A model generated the notes under the pieces. It ran no database searches. It worked only from the letters and a program-made list of their open reading frames with translations, and was not told the DNA's origin. A stretch of DNA of 64,000 nucleotides from Anaeramoeba flamelloides (taxonomy: Eukaryota > Metamonada > Anaeramoebidae), in the NCBI GenBank assembly GCA_027625915.1, contig JANTQA010000012.1:7586501-7650500 (forward strand), read 5' to 3'. Position numbers and translations under genes: made by a program. This document shows positions 34,417 through 44,706 of this stretch, one piece after another. Positions within the stretch are counted from its first letter, which is position 1; each line of letters opens with the position of its first letter.

Positions 34417-36975
34417 ATGAATTTAATTAAAAATTTGATAATCCCGTTTGTAGGAAAAACGCAAATCGCTCAAACAAATGGGTTTTGGAAAAAAATGGAT
34501 CGTATCCTTATTAAAAATGGCTTTTTAAAATTCAACGATGAGCAAATTGAAAAAAAAATTCAGCCTTATATTGACGACTTATGTAATCCACGATTTTGTT
34601 TTTTTTTTTCTTTGTTCATATTTTTTGTTTTCAATCAAGCACAAATTAACCAAAACAATAATCTGTTATTAATCTCCCATAAACAATAATACAATCACAT
34701 TTTAGTATTGAACAATTCCAATACACAGCATTTCGGCATTTTTGTGAATCTAATTGTAGAACAATTCTCACAATTTATTTCAAACAAAACCAATTACAAA
34801 GTATTAGAATCACTTCATCATAAATTATCCTTTTTGAGGATCTTTTTATTATTATTGATCTCCCGAACTGATCACTCAAATAGAATATACTTGTTTTCGT
34901 TCCCCAATAATAATAATGAAAATGAAAATGTAAATGAAAATGATAATAATAAAAATGTGGATCAAAATAACAAAAAAAATGTTAATACCAACGAAAAAGA
35001 AACAAAAACAAACAAAGATCAAAATCCCAAAATTTTGATGAACAGTTTTACGAATTTAAAGGAATTAATATTAAAATTAATAGAATGCTTATTAAAAATG
35101 CAAGCCAAGTATTTCATTTTGTTTTTTTAAAAAAAACCAACAAACAACAATTTCCTTTTCTTTTGTTAACAATTAAATTTTTGATCCTTTTTCTTTTTAC
35201 TCTTCCTTTTTCTTTTTCTTTTTTTTTTTCCTTTCTTTTCCTTTTCTAAAAAACAAAAATGTTGATCGTCTGTACAAAAACAAAAATCAAAAACAATTAA
35301 AAATATATAAAAAAAAAACGAAAAACAAAAAACAAAAAATCTTTTTGGTTATTTCTTCTTGTCGATTCAAAACAATAACCAAAACCAACAAACAAATAAT
35401 TAAAGACCAGAAACAACTTCGTTTCTATTTGAAATCCTGTATACCTTTAATGTAATATTAAGTACGACACTATTTGAACAAAACGTCAAACAAGGATTTG
35501 AAAAGGATCTGTTTTTCTATTTAATAAATAAGGAAATACCAAAAAAAACTATCAAAATGCTGATTGCGAAAATGATCAATTTGATTTGTAATTATGATTC
35601 AACAAATTTGCAACCCAAAAAAGGGTGGATCGACAATTTTACAGGCGGCGCATCATTATTGGTCTCTGTTCCTGTCTCGATCATTGGCTTTATGATTCCA
35701 TCTTTAAAGGAAACAAACCAGCCGATCTTAACCAAATACCCACTTACCCAAATGTCCATAACCTTATTGCTGTTGTTAATATACTCCCCAGCGAGCATTA
35801 GTGCTACAAACCAATTGGTGGAAAATGAGGCCGTGGTCAATTTGTATAATAAAAAGTTTTCTGGTTTAAAAGATCATAAATTAAATAAAGAAAATTTGGA
35901 AAACAATAATAAATGGATCAGTTTTAAATTGCTATCAGATACAATCAAAAAGTTGATCGAAGACGACAAGATCATTTTGTTATTGTACTCATTATTGAAT
36001 AGCAATGGTAGCTTTTTAGAATATTTTTTATCAAGAACAGATTTGGATCATTTCATATTGCCCCTATTGGAGTCATTATATACCTCTGATTTTGAGCACG
36101 ACGCTGAAAAGAATTACATCAAAATAATCATTTTGTTAATTCTGTCACAGGACGTGGTCTTTAACACCACGATAAACAACAATAAAATCCAGAAGGAAAT
36201 CCCATGGTACAAGCCCTGGCTCTTGAAAGACGTTTCAATTGGGACGGTCCTGGTTTGTGTCATCGGGAAGGTTGCGCAAATCAACTTGATTAAATTCGAA
36301 AATTTATATACAGTTGACAATTGCTTGTCCTTGATTTCAAACATGGCTCCATTTTTTGATGAATTGCACCCACCCGCCGCAAGGAGACTAGTCAACATTT
36401 TTCTAATTATTATGAAAAAGTTAAATAATTACTGTTTAAAAAAAACAAAAAATGAATTCGAATTGCAAAAAATCGGTTATTTAAATACTCTATTTCTCAA
36501 AATTTTGGAAATTATTAATATCGCTTTATCCTTGAAACCAAAACAAAAGAAATATATAATATATTATATCATACAATCCTTTGACAAAATTTTCCAAGAC
36601 CAATTCCAATGGCTCAGTGGGAATAACAAAGATGCCATTCTACAGTTGTTAAATAATTTCAAATATTATTGTAAATTCATTTCTAATCAAATTGATTTAC
36701 AAACTTCAAATAAAAATAAGAAAAACGTTAGCAATGAACCAAAATCAATAGAAGAGATTCTACAAATAATTGTCAATTCTTCGAAATTTAAAAAAAATTC
36801 TGATCGCACGTCGTTACAACTACAAACCCGTTTTAAATATTCAGAAAACCAAAATTCCTTCGATTTTTTTTTGCCTTATATTTGGTTAATTACTATTTTT
36901 GATGTGGGTCTATTAAATGTAATCAAGCCTAAAATTAAATTATTTAATAGTAATGATCCAGAATCAAATAAATAA
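34417..36975 (+). CDS. DYM: Dymeclin (three exons)
   Basis: Exons 34417-34582, 34706-35108 and 35406-36975 join in phase to 712 residues (human 669). Dymeclin is a peripheral Golgi protein needed for normal secretory traffic; loss causes Dyggve-Melchior-Clausen disease in people. Seen: NGFWKKM near the start, matching the human DPFWNQL; DDLLLNNSNTQHFG across junction one, matching SLVENNPRTGNLG; LIECLLKMQAK continuing into FEILYTFNVILS across junction two; then LLLYSLLNSNGSFLEYFLSRT, LPLLESLY and FFLPYIWLI matching the C-terminal half closely. The human protein is myristoylated on Gly2; this one starts Met-Asn, so that anchor appears absent unless a further 5' exon exists. An in-frame TGA directly precedes the chosen ATG. 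A Lys/Asn-rich insert sits near residue 125-160. Confidence 0.92.
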
Positions 36976-37824
36976 ACCTTTTTTTTTTTTTTTTTTTTTA
37001 TTTTTATGTGACATTTAATATCTTTTATTTTTGTTTTCATTTCCGTTTTTTCAATTGTGTAACTTGTTTCCGTCAATCAAATTTTTTTGAATGATTGATA
37101 TTAGCTAAAATTGAGTTCTTCAAATAATAAAGAAGAACTCAAATAAAATTAGTTGGTAGTATCTAACATTAGGTTGATCAATAATTGATCATTAAAATTT
37201 GTACAAAATTTACGAATAGATTTTTTTGTTAGCTCTAATTCTAAAAGTTTAGGAACATAGTTTTTATTTATTGCCATTAACAATTATTTACTTTTTGTTT
37301 TCTTGGTATTGTAAATTATACATGATTGTTGGCATTTCAATTAGTAAATGGTTCTAATTTGGTATTTCTTCTTGAATTGATTAGCTGTTTTGATGATAAC
37401 ATATATTACCATGATATTAACAATAAAATCGCGATAGTCTTAAAAAAAATGTGATTAGTCCAACTTTATCTTGAAAAATCAAAAAATCGTGATAAACAAC
37501 ATAATCGCGATATTCCGCATTATGGCGAAAAAATGAAAAATTATTTTTTTGAAATCACCTTTAAAAAAAACTACTGGCTTTACAAAAGCCTTGAGACTTT
37601 TAAAACACTTTAACCACTTTAAAAATGTTAGAAAGTGTTTTCGAATGTTGTGAATTATCTTCAAGTATTTGAAAGTTTTGAAATACAGAAAACTTTTATA
37701 AAAACAATAAGTTTGTTTGTAGTGGAAAAAAAAATTTTCTTTTCATTTTCATTTTTTTTATCAGAATATAAAATCTCAATCAAATTTTATGATCAAATTA
37801 ATAATAACCTATTTCAAAAATGTA

Positions 37825-38418
37825 CTTGAATATAAAATAGATGTTATTTTTTTAAAATGGAGTTGTTACCTTCACAAGTTTAATAGCCAAAAAGAATAAA
37901 GAGTAATTGTTCTTCTAAATGGTGATCGATGAAACAAAAACCCCTAAGTTCCATTTGTATTTTCTGTCCAATACAAAGATGCTCAAAGAACAAGAAAAAG
38001 AGAAGAATAAGAAAAAAATTGTGTAAATAATCTTAATAATTGGAGATAATCTGGCTATGGTTGGTGTGAAAGGTTTTTAAAACTTATCCAACTTTTTAGC
38101 TTTCGGAAAATATTGAAAATTTTTGCACCGATGAACACATTCTTCAAAGAACAGATAAAGGGTTGATTGTTTGAGAAGCTCTTTTATTCAACACAATTAC
38201 AAGTACCACAATTGATTGAGAAAATATTTATTTATCTTTAGTTTCTAATGGTTGTTGATCGAAAAGGATCGATAAGTTTTTCAATCAAATCAAATGAAAA
38301 CACAATAAAACTCTTTGATCTGATCATGAATTGAATCAAGGATCTTTTTTTGTTGTTTTTTTTCAAAGAATGACTTTTTTTTTCACCTAATCTATTTTTT
38401 GATCAAAAAAAATTTCTT
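37825..38418 (+). repeat. ~600-bp dispersed repeat, copy 2
   Basis: Direct-orientation match to 9128-9716 along its whole length, with scattered substitutions and small indels. No terminal repeats are recognised. Confidence 0.8.
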
Positions 38419-38460
38419 TGGAAAAATATTGCTGAATTATCCCAAAAACCCATCAACTAT

Positions 38461-38603
38461 TATATCACGATTACTTTTTAATCGCGATATTTTGGCATTT
38501 ATCGAGATTTTATAGAATACCGCGATTTTCTATTTTATCGCGATAATATTGAATATCGCGATTTTATAAAATATTTTGATTTTATAAAATATTTTGATTT
38601 TTG
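38461..38603. repeat. Degenerate ~18-bp minisatellite with ATCGCGAT core
   Basis: About seven units of the type ATCGCGATTTTATAAAAT, the last ones reading ATTTTGATTTTATAAAAT. Exact ATCGCGAT octamers start at 38481, 38537 and 38555. Two more lie at 37428 and 37504, on the other side of the 600-bp repeat. Confidence 0.7.
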
Positions 38604-39058
38604 CAACTTTATTGTGAATTAAGTATAGATATCATCAAAATCTCTAATAAATAAGTTTTTTTTTCAAAAATTAAATTTTGTTCTGTTAAAAATTTTTGAA
38701 TTAAAGTTTATATGATATTATATTTAAAATTTTTTTTTTTAGTCTTATTTTAAGAGTGCTTACCAATTTGATATTATTAAGATATCGTGTCTATATTGAA
38801 CTCGCTTTTTTTTTTTTTTTTTATGAACAAAAGCAGAATATCTTTAGCAAGGTTGAAAGTTTTATTCCATTACAGAAAAATAAAAAATAAAAAAACGGTT
38901 AAAAGATTTATGATATTAGCTGATATGCCATTTTTATTATCAAACTGAAATTTTCCCTGCATTAAAATAAACAGAAAATTCAGATTATTGTTATTATTTT
39001 TTTAAAATTCAGCATAATATTAGAGTAATTAAAATAAAATAAAATCAAGATTTTTGTT

Positions 39059-39796
39059 TTATTTATCCTTTTTAAGAATTGTATCAGTAAAAGTATCGTT
39101 ATTGTACTTGCGGATGATATTTTGAATTTTTTCATCAACATACAAAAATCCATTACGTGGCTTACCCCAAAAATCAAAATCTTGGAACACTTTTTTATTA
39201 ACAAGCTTATTTGTATGTTTATCATACTCCCATTCGCACATTTTTTTCAATGAATTGAACAATAAAGTCTTGTGAGTTACAATTTTTTTGATCTTCCTTA
39301 CTTTTTTGTCATAAAATCTTTCAATTATTAAATCTTTTCCGATTAGAAAATCAGTGGATTTTATTAATCTTTTATTTTCATCTAATTCTTCAGTTCTAAT
39401 TAAGGAATTTCTTTCAAAAAATTCTTTATATTTCTTTTCATTATTAAATTTCTCGATCCTAATAATTTTTTTATTTTTTATTATCTCTTTTTTAATATCA
39501 CCATTTCCAAAAATTGTTTTTTTTACAAGACAACCTTCATATTTTGAACTACCATGCTTTTCTCTAATTACCGTTCCTTGTTTATATGTTACATACCATT
39601 GTTTATCTTTCCCATTTGGCCTCTTTTTCACAAATATTAATCTCCCACTCTTTCCGGTTTCGTAAAAGCAAATCCATCTTTCTTTAATATTAAATTTAAT
39701 AACCTCTATTGTGAAAAAAAGAAATAGAAAAAAAAACAAAAAGAAAATATTAAAGAAAGGATAATAATTAATAATATATAGATATAAAATGAGCAT
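39059..39796 (-). CDS. Unrecognised protein, up to 245 residues
   Basis: An open frame with a coherent, charged C-terminal 200 residues (aromatic and Lys-rich: FYETGKSGRLIF, WYVTYKQGTVI, CEWEYDKH, FQDFDFWGKPRNGFLYVD). The repeated short beta-like strands with Gly/Asn turns hint at an all-beta fold, perhaps MORN-like, but no motif is certain. The first ~30 residues are Phe/Leu/Ile-rich. They could be a signal anchor, but they are encoded by a pyrimidine tract that ends CACAATAG at about 39709, exactly what a 3' splice site would look like. The true N terminus may therefore lie in an upstream exon I could not find. Function unknown. Confidence 0.5.
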   Translation of the reverse strand: MLILYLYIINYYPFFNIFFLFFFLFLFFTIEVIKFNIKERWICFYETGKSGRLIFVKKRPNGKDKQWYVTYKQGTVIREKHGSSKYEGCLVKKTIFGNGDIKKEIIKNKKIIRIEKFNNEKKYKEFFERNSLIRTEELDENKRLIKSTDFLIGKDLIIERFYDKKVRKIKKIVTHKTLLFNSLKKMCEWEYDKHTNKLVNKKVFQDFDFWGKPRNGFLYVDEKIQNIIRKYNNDTFTDTILKKDK

Positions 39797-40599
39797 TATT
39801 TAGTTAGTGTTTAGATATAATATTTTGATTTAAAAAAAAATTTTTTTTTTCTTTTTATTATTTAAGTGGAGGAGTTGTCAGCACCCCTTATTTTGTCCGA
39901 ATTAATAAAATTTGATTGAAAAATTGTTTTAAAGTCCCAAAAATTTGTAGATTGCTCACTATTTATTATAAATATATCGAAATTTTTTTTTAAAGAATAT
40001 CAAAATTATTCAGATTTTTTAATATGTACCTATGACCCAAAAAACACTAAAAATTGAAAACTGATCAAATACCTTCCATTATAAAAAATAAAAAAACAAA
40101 ATGAAAAAATAAAAATAAATAAAGTTTACATTTAACTTTTTCTTGAAAACATTTTTTACCAAAATGATTGAATTCAAAGTTGAAATTATGTATATTTTTA
40201 GATACAATATCTTATTTTAACTCATTTACTAAAACAAATTCGAAATTATGGGAATTTTCTTTTCACAAAAGGCACTAATTTGGTCTTCAAATGTTTTTTT
40301 TATTTTCAAATGGTAAAATTAAAAAAAAAGTTATTTAAATAAGATAAACTCTCTGGAAAAGTATTCTAATTTAATAAATTAGCTTATTCTTTGATTCCAT
40401 AATTTTCTCAACCCCAATTTTTCATAAAAAAAATAAAAAAGTGCACAGTAATTTCAAAAAATATTTTTGATATTCAAAAGTTGAGAGTGTTTTTATTCTA
40501 AAAAAAATTATTCCAGTGGTTAATTGAATTAAGTTATAAGGTTAGATTTCGAAAAATATTAATCAGAAAAAAATAGTGCTTAATTTTATTAAGGACATA

Positions 40600-41166
40600 T
40601 ATTGGGTATATTATTAAATTTCAAATTTGGTCAAATTTCAAAATTGGTCAAATTGAAATTTTTCATATTTTTGAAGAGTTTCTTGATTATTATCATTGGT
40701 ATGAAAGTTTTTAATGTTTTTTTATAGTTGTAGAAGGAAAAAGCAAAACGATTATTTTGCGATTGGGAGTATTTTATTACTAAATTGTAGAAAATCCAAA
40801 ATTTTGAAATCATCAATAATAAATATTTTTATAAATTTGTTCGAAATCCAATTTTAACCCGAAAAGTTAAGTTTAAATTTTTTTCCCATTAAAAAAAGTT
40901 TCAGAAGTCTAATTGGTCAGTTAATAATTTTTTTTCAAAATCCTTCCCAAAATTTTCGAGTATACCATTCAAACACCAAAAACCTACTCTAGCATACTCT
41001 AACCTACCCTAACATACCATAACATACCTTAAACTACCCGTATAGATGTTTTTAAATACCTACAGTCAATATATTTCAATGGAATTAACTTTTGTGAAAA
41101 AAATGAGAATTTGACCAATTTTGAAATTTGACCAAATTTGAAATTTAATAATTTTACCCATATATT
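40600..41166. mobile_element. ~570-bp element with ~55-bp terminal inverted repeats
   Basis: Left arm 40600-40655 and right arm about 41108-41166 are near-perfect inverse copies. Each contains AAATTTCAAATTTGGTCAAA and a second GGTCAAATT, and each ends at a TGGGTA-type motif. The interior has no frame longer than 61 codons. No other copy is in the window. A clear target duplication was not found beyond TATAT-like flanks. Confidence 0.75.
40981..41040. repeat. Six ~10-bp telomere-like tandem units
   Basis: Degenerate units of the type AACATACCCT or AACCTACCCT in tandem, inside the TIR element. They resemble a telomere repeat in composition, but the spacing is 10 bp and no G-rich overhang context exists, so I treat it as a minisatellite. 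Confidence 0.7.
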
Positions 41167-41407
41167 AGAATATTAATCTTTTTAATCCTTATTTTACGGT
41201 TATTTACATTTTTTGGACAGTTCCCGTGAAAATGGTCGAAATATTCAATGATATCCATTTTTTTTGATTTTATGCATAATTCGCAAAATTTTGATTTATC
41301 TGTGTTTATAACATGAGAATATTATTTAGATATTTTGTAAAATTTCAAAAGTTTCTAATCAATATTCTTTCTATCGGGTTTTTGCTCCTCATGTGTATTC
41401 TGGGGAC

Positions 41408-41760
41408 GTGTCTTCAAGTGCTGTAGAGTGCCTAGGTTTTTTTTTACTTTTTGGAATGTAAAGAAAATTTAATAAATTTTCTTTACATTTCAAAAAGTAA
41501 AAAAAACCTAACGGTGCCTTTTTTTAAAATAAGAAATTAAAAGAAAATTTAATAAATTTTCTTTTTATTTCTCAAATCAAAAAAAAGCTAACGGCGGTTT
41601 TCCAGAATTAGTAATAATTTACTAAAATCAAGGATTTTACTCAATTCTTTCAAATCCTGGAAAACCCGATGATAGCGGTTTTCCAGAATTCAAAGAATAG
41701 AGAAAAATCAAAGCTTTTGCTCTATTCTTTTAAATTATGGAAAACCTAATGACAGCGGAT
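41408..41760. repeat. Hairpin-module locus 2: four hairpins in series
   Basis: Lead-in GTGCTGTAGAGTGCC, then module B (41431-41512), a variant B (about 41518-41590), module A (41596-41667) and a second A (41676-41746). They are joined by CTAACGG, CTAACGGCGG and CGATGATAGCGG linkers and closed by CTAATGACAGCGG. Each module is a 70-80-bp palindrome whose arms pair almost fully. Confidence 0.85.
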
Positions 41761-42318
41761 AGTTTCTATTTGGTCATGAAAATGATAATATTATTTTTTA
41801 TACATATTTTAATTATTTTTCTTCTTCTCTTTTTTTATATTTGATAAATTTTCATTAATTGCTCCTTTCTCTAAATAAATAAATAAATAAAAATTTCAAA
41901 AGTTTTAAAATGGAAGTAGAACAATTAAAAAGTTTTTTTTTTTCATATTTTTTTGAAATTATTCAAGTTACTAATTTTAATAATCTTGCATTTTTTAGAT
42001 TTTACATCTTAAAAATTCTTTAGGTTGTGAAGTTTATTTATAATTTTTAGAATCGGTATATTAATCAGAAAAATAGGAATTTTGAATCTAGATTTTTGAT
42101 CATTTTTTTTAAAAATCAATTTCAGTAAGATTAGACAAATATTTGTCAAAAGATTTTTTGTTACAAGAATTAATCTTTCAAATTTTCAAAAAAAACCAGT
42201 AATTTGATCTTTTTACGTTTTTCGATTGTAATTTTTTACCAATTATTTTCTTTTTCAAATTTTAAAACAAAAGAGAGAAAAAGAAAAAAGGAGATCAAAA
42301 AAAAAAAAGTCAAAAAAT

Positions 42319-42525
42319 TTGATTCTTTCAGATTTATTTTTTAGAATTGAAGACAAAGCAGAGAAATCCCTTTTACTTTATCCAATATTTAGGAAAATTG
42401 TCAAACGGAAATTGGAAGTTGGAAATTCGAATCAAACAAGTCACAAATTTCTAAAACGGTATATTGCAAATAAAGATAATTATCATAATGAAATGATAAG
42501 TAAAGTAATAGTTTTGTCTAAATAG
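42319..42525 (+). CDS. Possible isolated exon, Lys-rich
   Basis: A TTTTTTAG splice-acceptor-like site precedes a 60-codon open stretch (IEDKAEKSLLLYPIFRKIVK, then FLKRYIANKDNYHNEM) ending in TAG. The composition is more protein-like than neighbouring frames. A short ATG frame at 41910 (MEVEQLKSFF..) could be an earlier exon, but no donor is convincing. May be the tail of a small unrecognised gene or chance. Confidence 0.25.
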   Translation: MILSDLFFRIEDKAEKSLLLYPIFRKIVKRKLEVGNSNQTSHKFLKRYIANKDNYHNEMISKVIVLSK

Positions 42526-43569
42526 AAATTTTCAATTTTATTTTTTAATATTAGTGTACTATACACACAATAAACCACATTATTCACTCTTCTTTTTAAA
42601 AACCAATCTATCTTTTCTTTTTCAAATGTATTCTTTGCACTTATTTGTTAATTTGAATTTATAAATTTTTTTACAGATTTAAAACAAAAAATCTTTGATT
42701 TCGGCACTAAAACCAAAGAAAAAAATGGATAAACTCATTTGAGAAAACAAAAAATAACCAAATTAGTTGGTTGAAATTTAAAAGCATATTTCTTAATATA
42801 CTGTAATATTTTTTTTTTTTTAAAAGAATTTGTTTTAATAGATAAACACATCTAAATTAGTTTAGAATATTGCAAAACCAGCTCTTGATTCACTATTTTG
42901 GTTCAACAATCCCCCAAAATTTTTTGATAAAAATAATTAAAAAAAAAAATAAAATATTTTCAACTGTTGTATTATTTTTTAGGTTACTTAAATCAAATTA
43001 AATTAAAAATCAGTCAAAATGGTTGAAAGTTGCTTGCTTTTCTTGAGAATTTGAACAAATAAAGAAAACCATTTTATTTTTTTGGAAAAATTGAAATTTC
43101 ATTTGAATTTTTTTCTTTAAATAATACAACTCGTTTTTTTTCTGTAACAAGTGGAATACGCCCCACCAAAATAAAACAATTCTAAAACCAAAATTGAAAT
43201 TATCTAATTCTTACTATGAGTTGAGAAATTAAATTTCTCTTTTTTGTTATTTTTTTCAACTAAAAAAAGATAAAATCTAATTACTGCCAAACATTCAAGT
43301 TACAAATGGTTTTATTCCCATTGTGTATTTCTAATTTTTTACAGTACACTTGACAATAAATAATCTCAAAAAGTAAATCTCATTAATTGGAATGAGTACA
43401 AAATCCCCGATGTCTATTAAAGATTGAGTGTTTAATAAAAAATTTACTTCAAAAAAAGCAATTAAATCCGGTTTTTCAGTCTTACTCTAAACTAAATAAC
43501 TTTTTTTTGTTTAGAATTTGAAATTGTAAGAATGGTTGATTTCTAAAAAAATATTCGAAAAAAAATAAA

Positions 43570-44275
43570 TACACACTTATGTTTCGAAAAATTGCACTGT
43601 AGTTAAAATAAAGCGTGCAGAAAAGTTTAGTGCGTGTTTCAAAATAAAAAGCGTGTCTTTTTTGTTATAGAAGACCTATACATCAACCGATCAAAGAAAC
43701 CAACAATAAACCCTAATTAAATATGGTATTAGTTTATTAAAGCTCAATTATTTAAAAAAAATTCTATTACTGAAGGATCAAATTGCAAAAATTTATCTCA
43801 AAAAATAGAGTAAATTTTGTTTAAGGATTAGTCTCTATTATTTTTTTTTGACCAATTTCTAAATAAAGATTCCTTATCTAGAAACGAGTTTAATATTGAA
43901 AATTAACAGGTTTTTTCAAATATAAGTAATTGGCAAAAAATTTTCTCAATCTCTATTAAATTTAGGTAAAAAAATTTAATAGAGATTAGTCCCTTAAGAA
44001 AATTTTGATTTTTGAAAAAACAAAAAATTTCAAAAAACTGCAAAAATTACAAAAAATTTTCGACTAATTGCATTTAATAATTTAAATTTTACTGAAAATG
44101 TCAAGCGATTTACTTTCAAAATTGATTAGAACTTAGGTATATTATTGGGTAGCAAATTGGATTTTACATTGGAACAGGAAGAAGAAAAAGCACAAATTAT
44201 ATTTTGAAACACGGATTATAGTGGCTGGGCATGCATTATTTTGATCACTGTAGTATTTCAAGACATTTCGTTTTT
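43570..44275. mobile_element. Inverted-arm element carrying a nested MITE
   Basis: The left arm (about 43575-43690) and right arm (about 44160-44270) are diverged inverse copies. Shared blocks include CACTGTAGTTAAAATAA and GTGTTTCAAAATA on the left and the inverse of these on the right. The right-arm sequence also recurs at 27185-27290. The MITE at 43822-44005 sits between the arms, so it probably inserted later. Confidence 0.5.
43822..44005. mobile_element. ~180-bp MITE with TTAA flanks, copy 2
   Basis: The left end TTAAGGATTAGTCTCTATTA and the right end, whose inverse reads TTAAGGGACTAATCTCTATT, form a ~20-bp TIR bordered by TTAA on both sides. It matches 22135-22335 internally. Confidence 0.75.
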
Positions 44276-44706
44276 CAAAACAAATCTATTTTGAATAAAT
44301 CTCTTATGATCAAAAAGTAGAATACCTAAACTTTTTTTAACCATGTTAAATTCAAATTTCAACAAGAAACTCTTTATTCAATTTCAAATTAATAGATTTT
44401 TAATTATGTTTTCACAATAAGCAAAAAATTGCTTCACATTTAAATCTTTGTTTTTTTTTTTTCTTTATTTGTTTATTGATCAACAATCCTCCATTCAATT
44501 TTTAATATCCACATAAGGGTCAATATTATTTTTGGTGTCGATTACTGAAAATTAGAAAAAATAAAGAAATACCAAAATTGTAGCGAAAGACATATTTCCA
44601 TTTTAAAAAAGCGTGGCAAAAAACTATTTCAAAAATATCTCTAAAATTGATAACAAACTTTTGTTGTACTGTTTTCAGGACAAACTTTTTTAAAACCACT
44701 TTAACA

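Larger units (their letters stand above)
36976..39058. other. 2-kb spacer with a large repeat and TCGCGA-rich flanks
   Basis: Contains the second ~600-bp repeat (37825-38418), ATCGCGAT octamers on both sides of it, and a minisatellite (38461-38603). Short frames at 37479-37829 are in repeat-like sequence and are not supported. Confidence 0.5.
39797..44706. other. 4.9-kb gene-poor region with fold-back elements
   Basis: Contains a TIR element (40600-41166) enclosing a minisatellite, the richest hairpin array (41408-41760), a possible isolated exon (42319-42525), and an inverted-arm element with a nested MITE (43570-44275). Remaining sequence is A/T-rich without recognisable exons. Confidence 0.5.

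Noticed and set aside
40981-41040. Interstitial telomere
   Set aside because: Unit is about 10 bp and degenerate, and lies within a TIR element; no evidence of a chromosome end.
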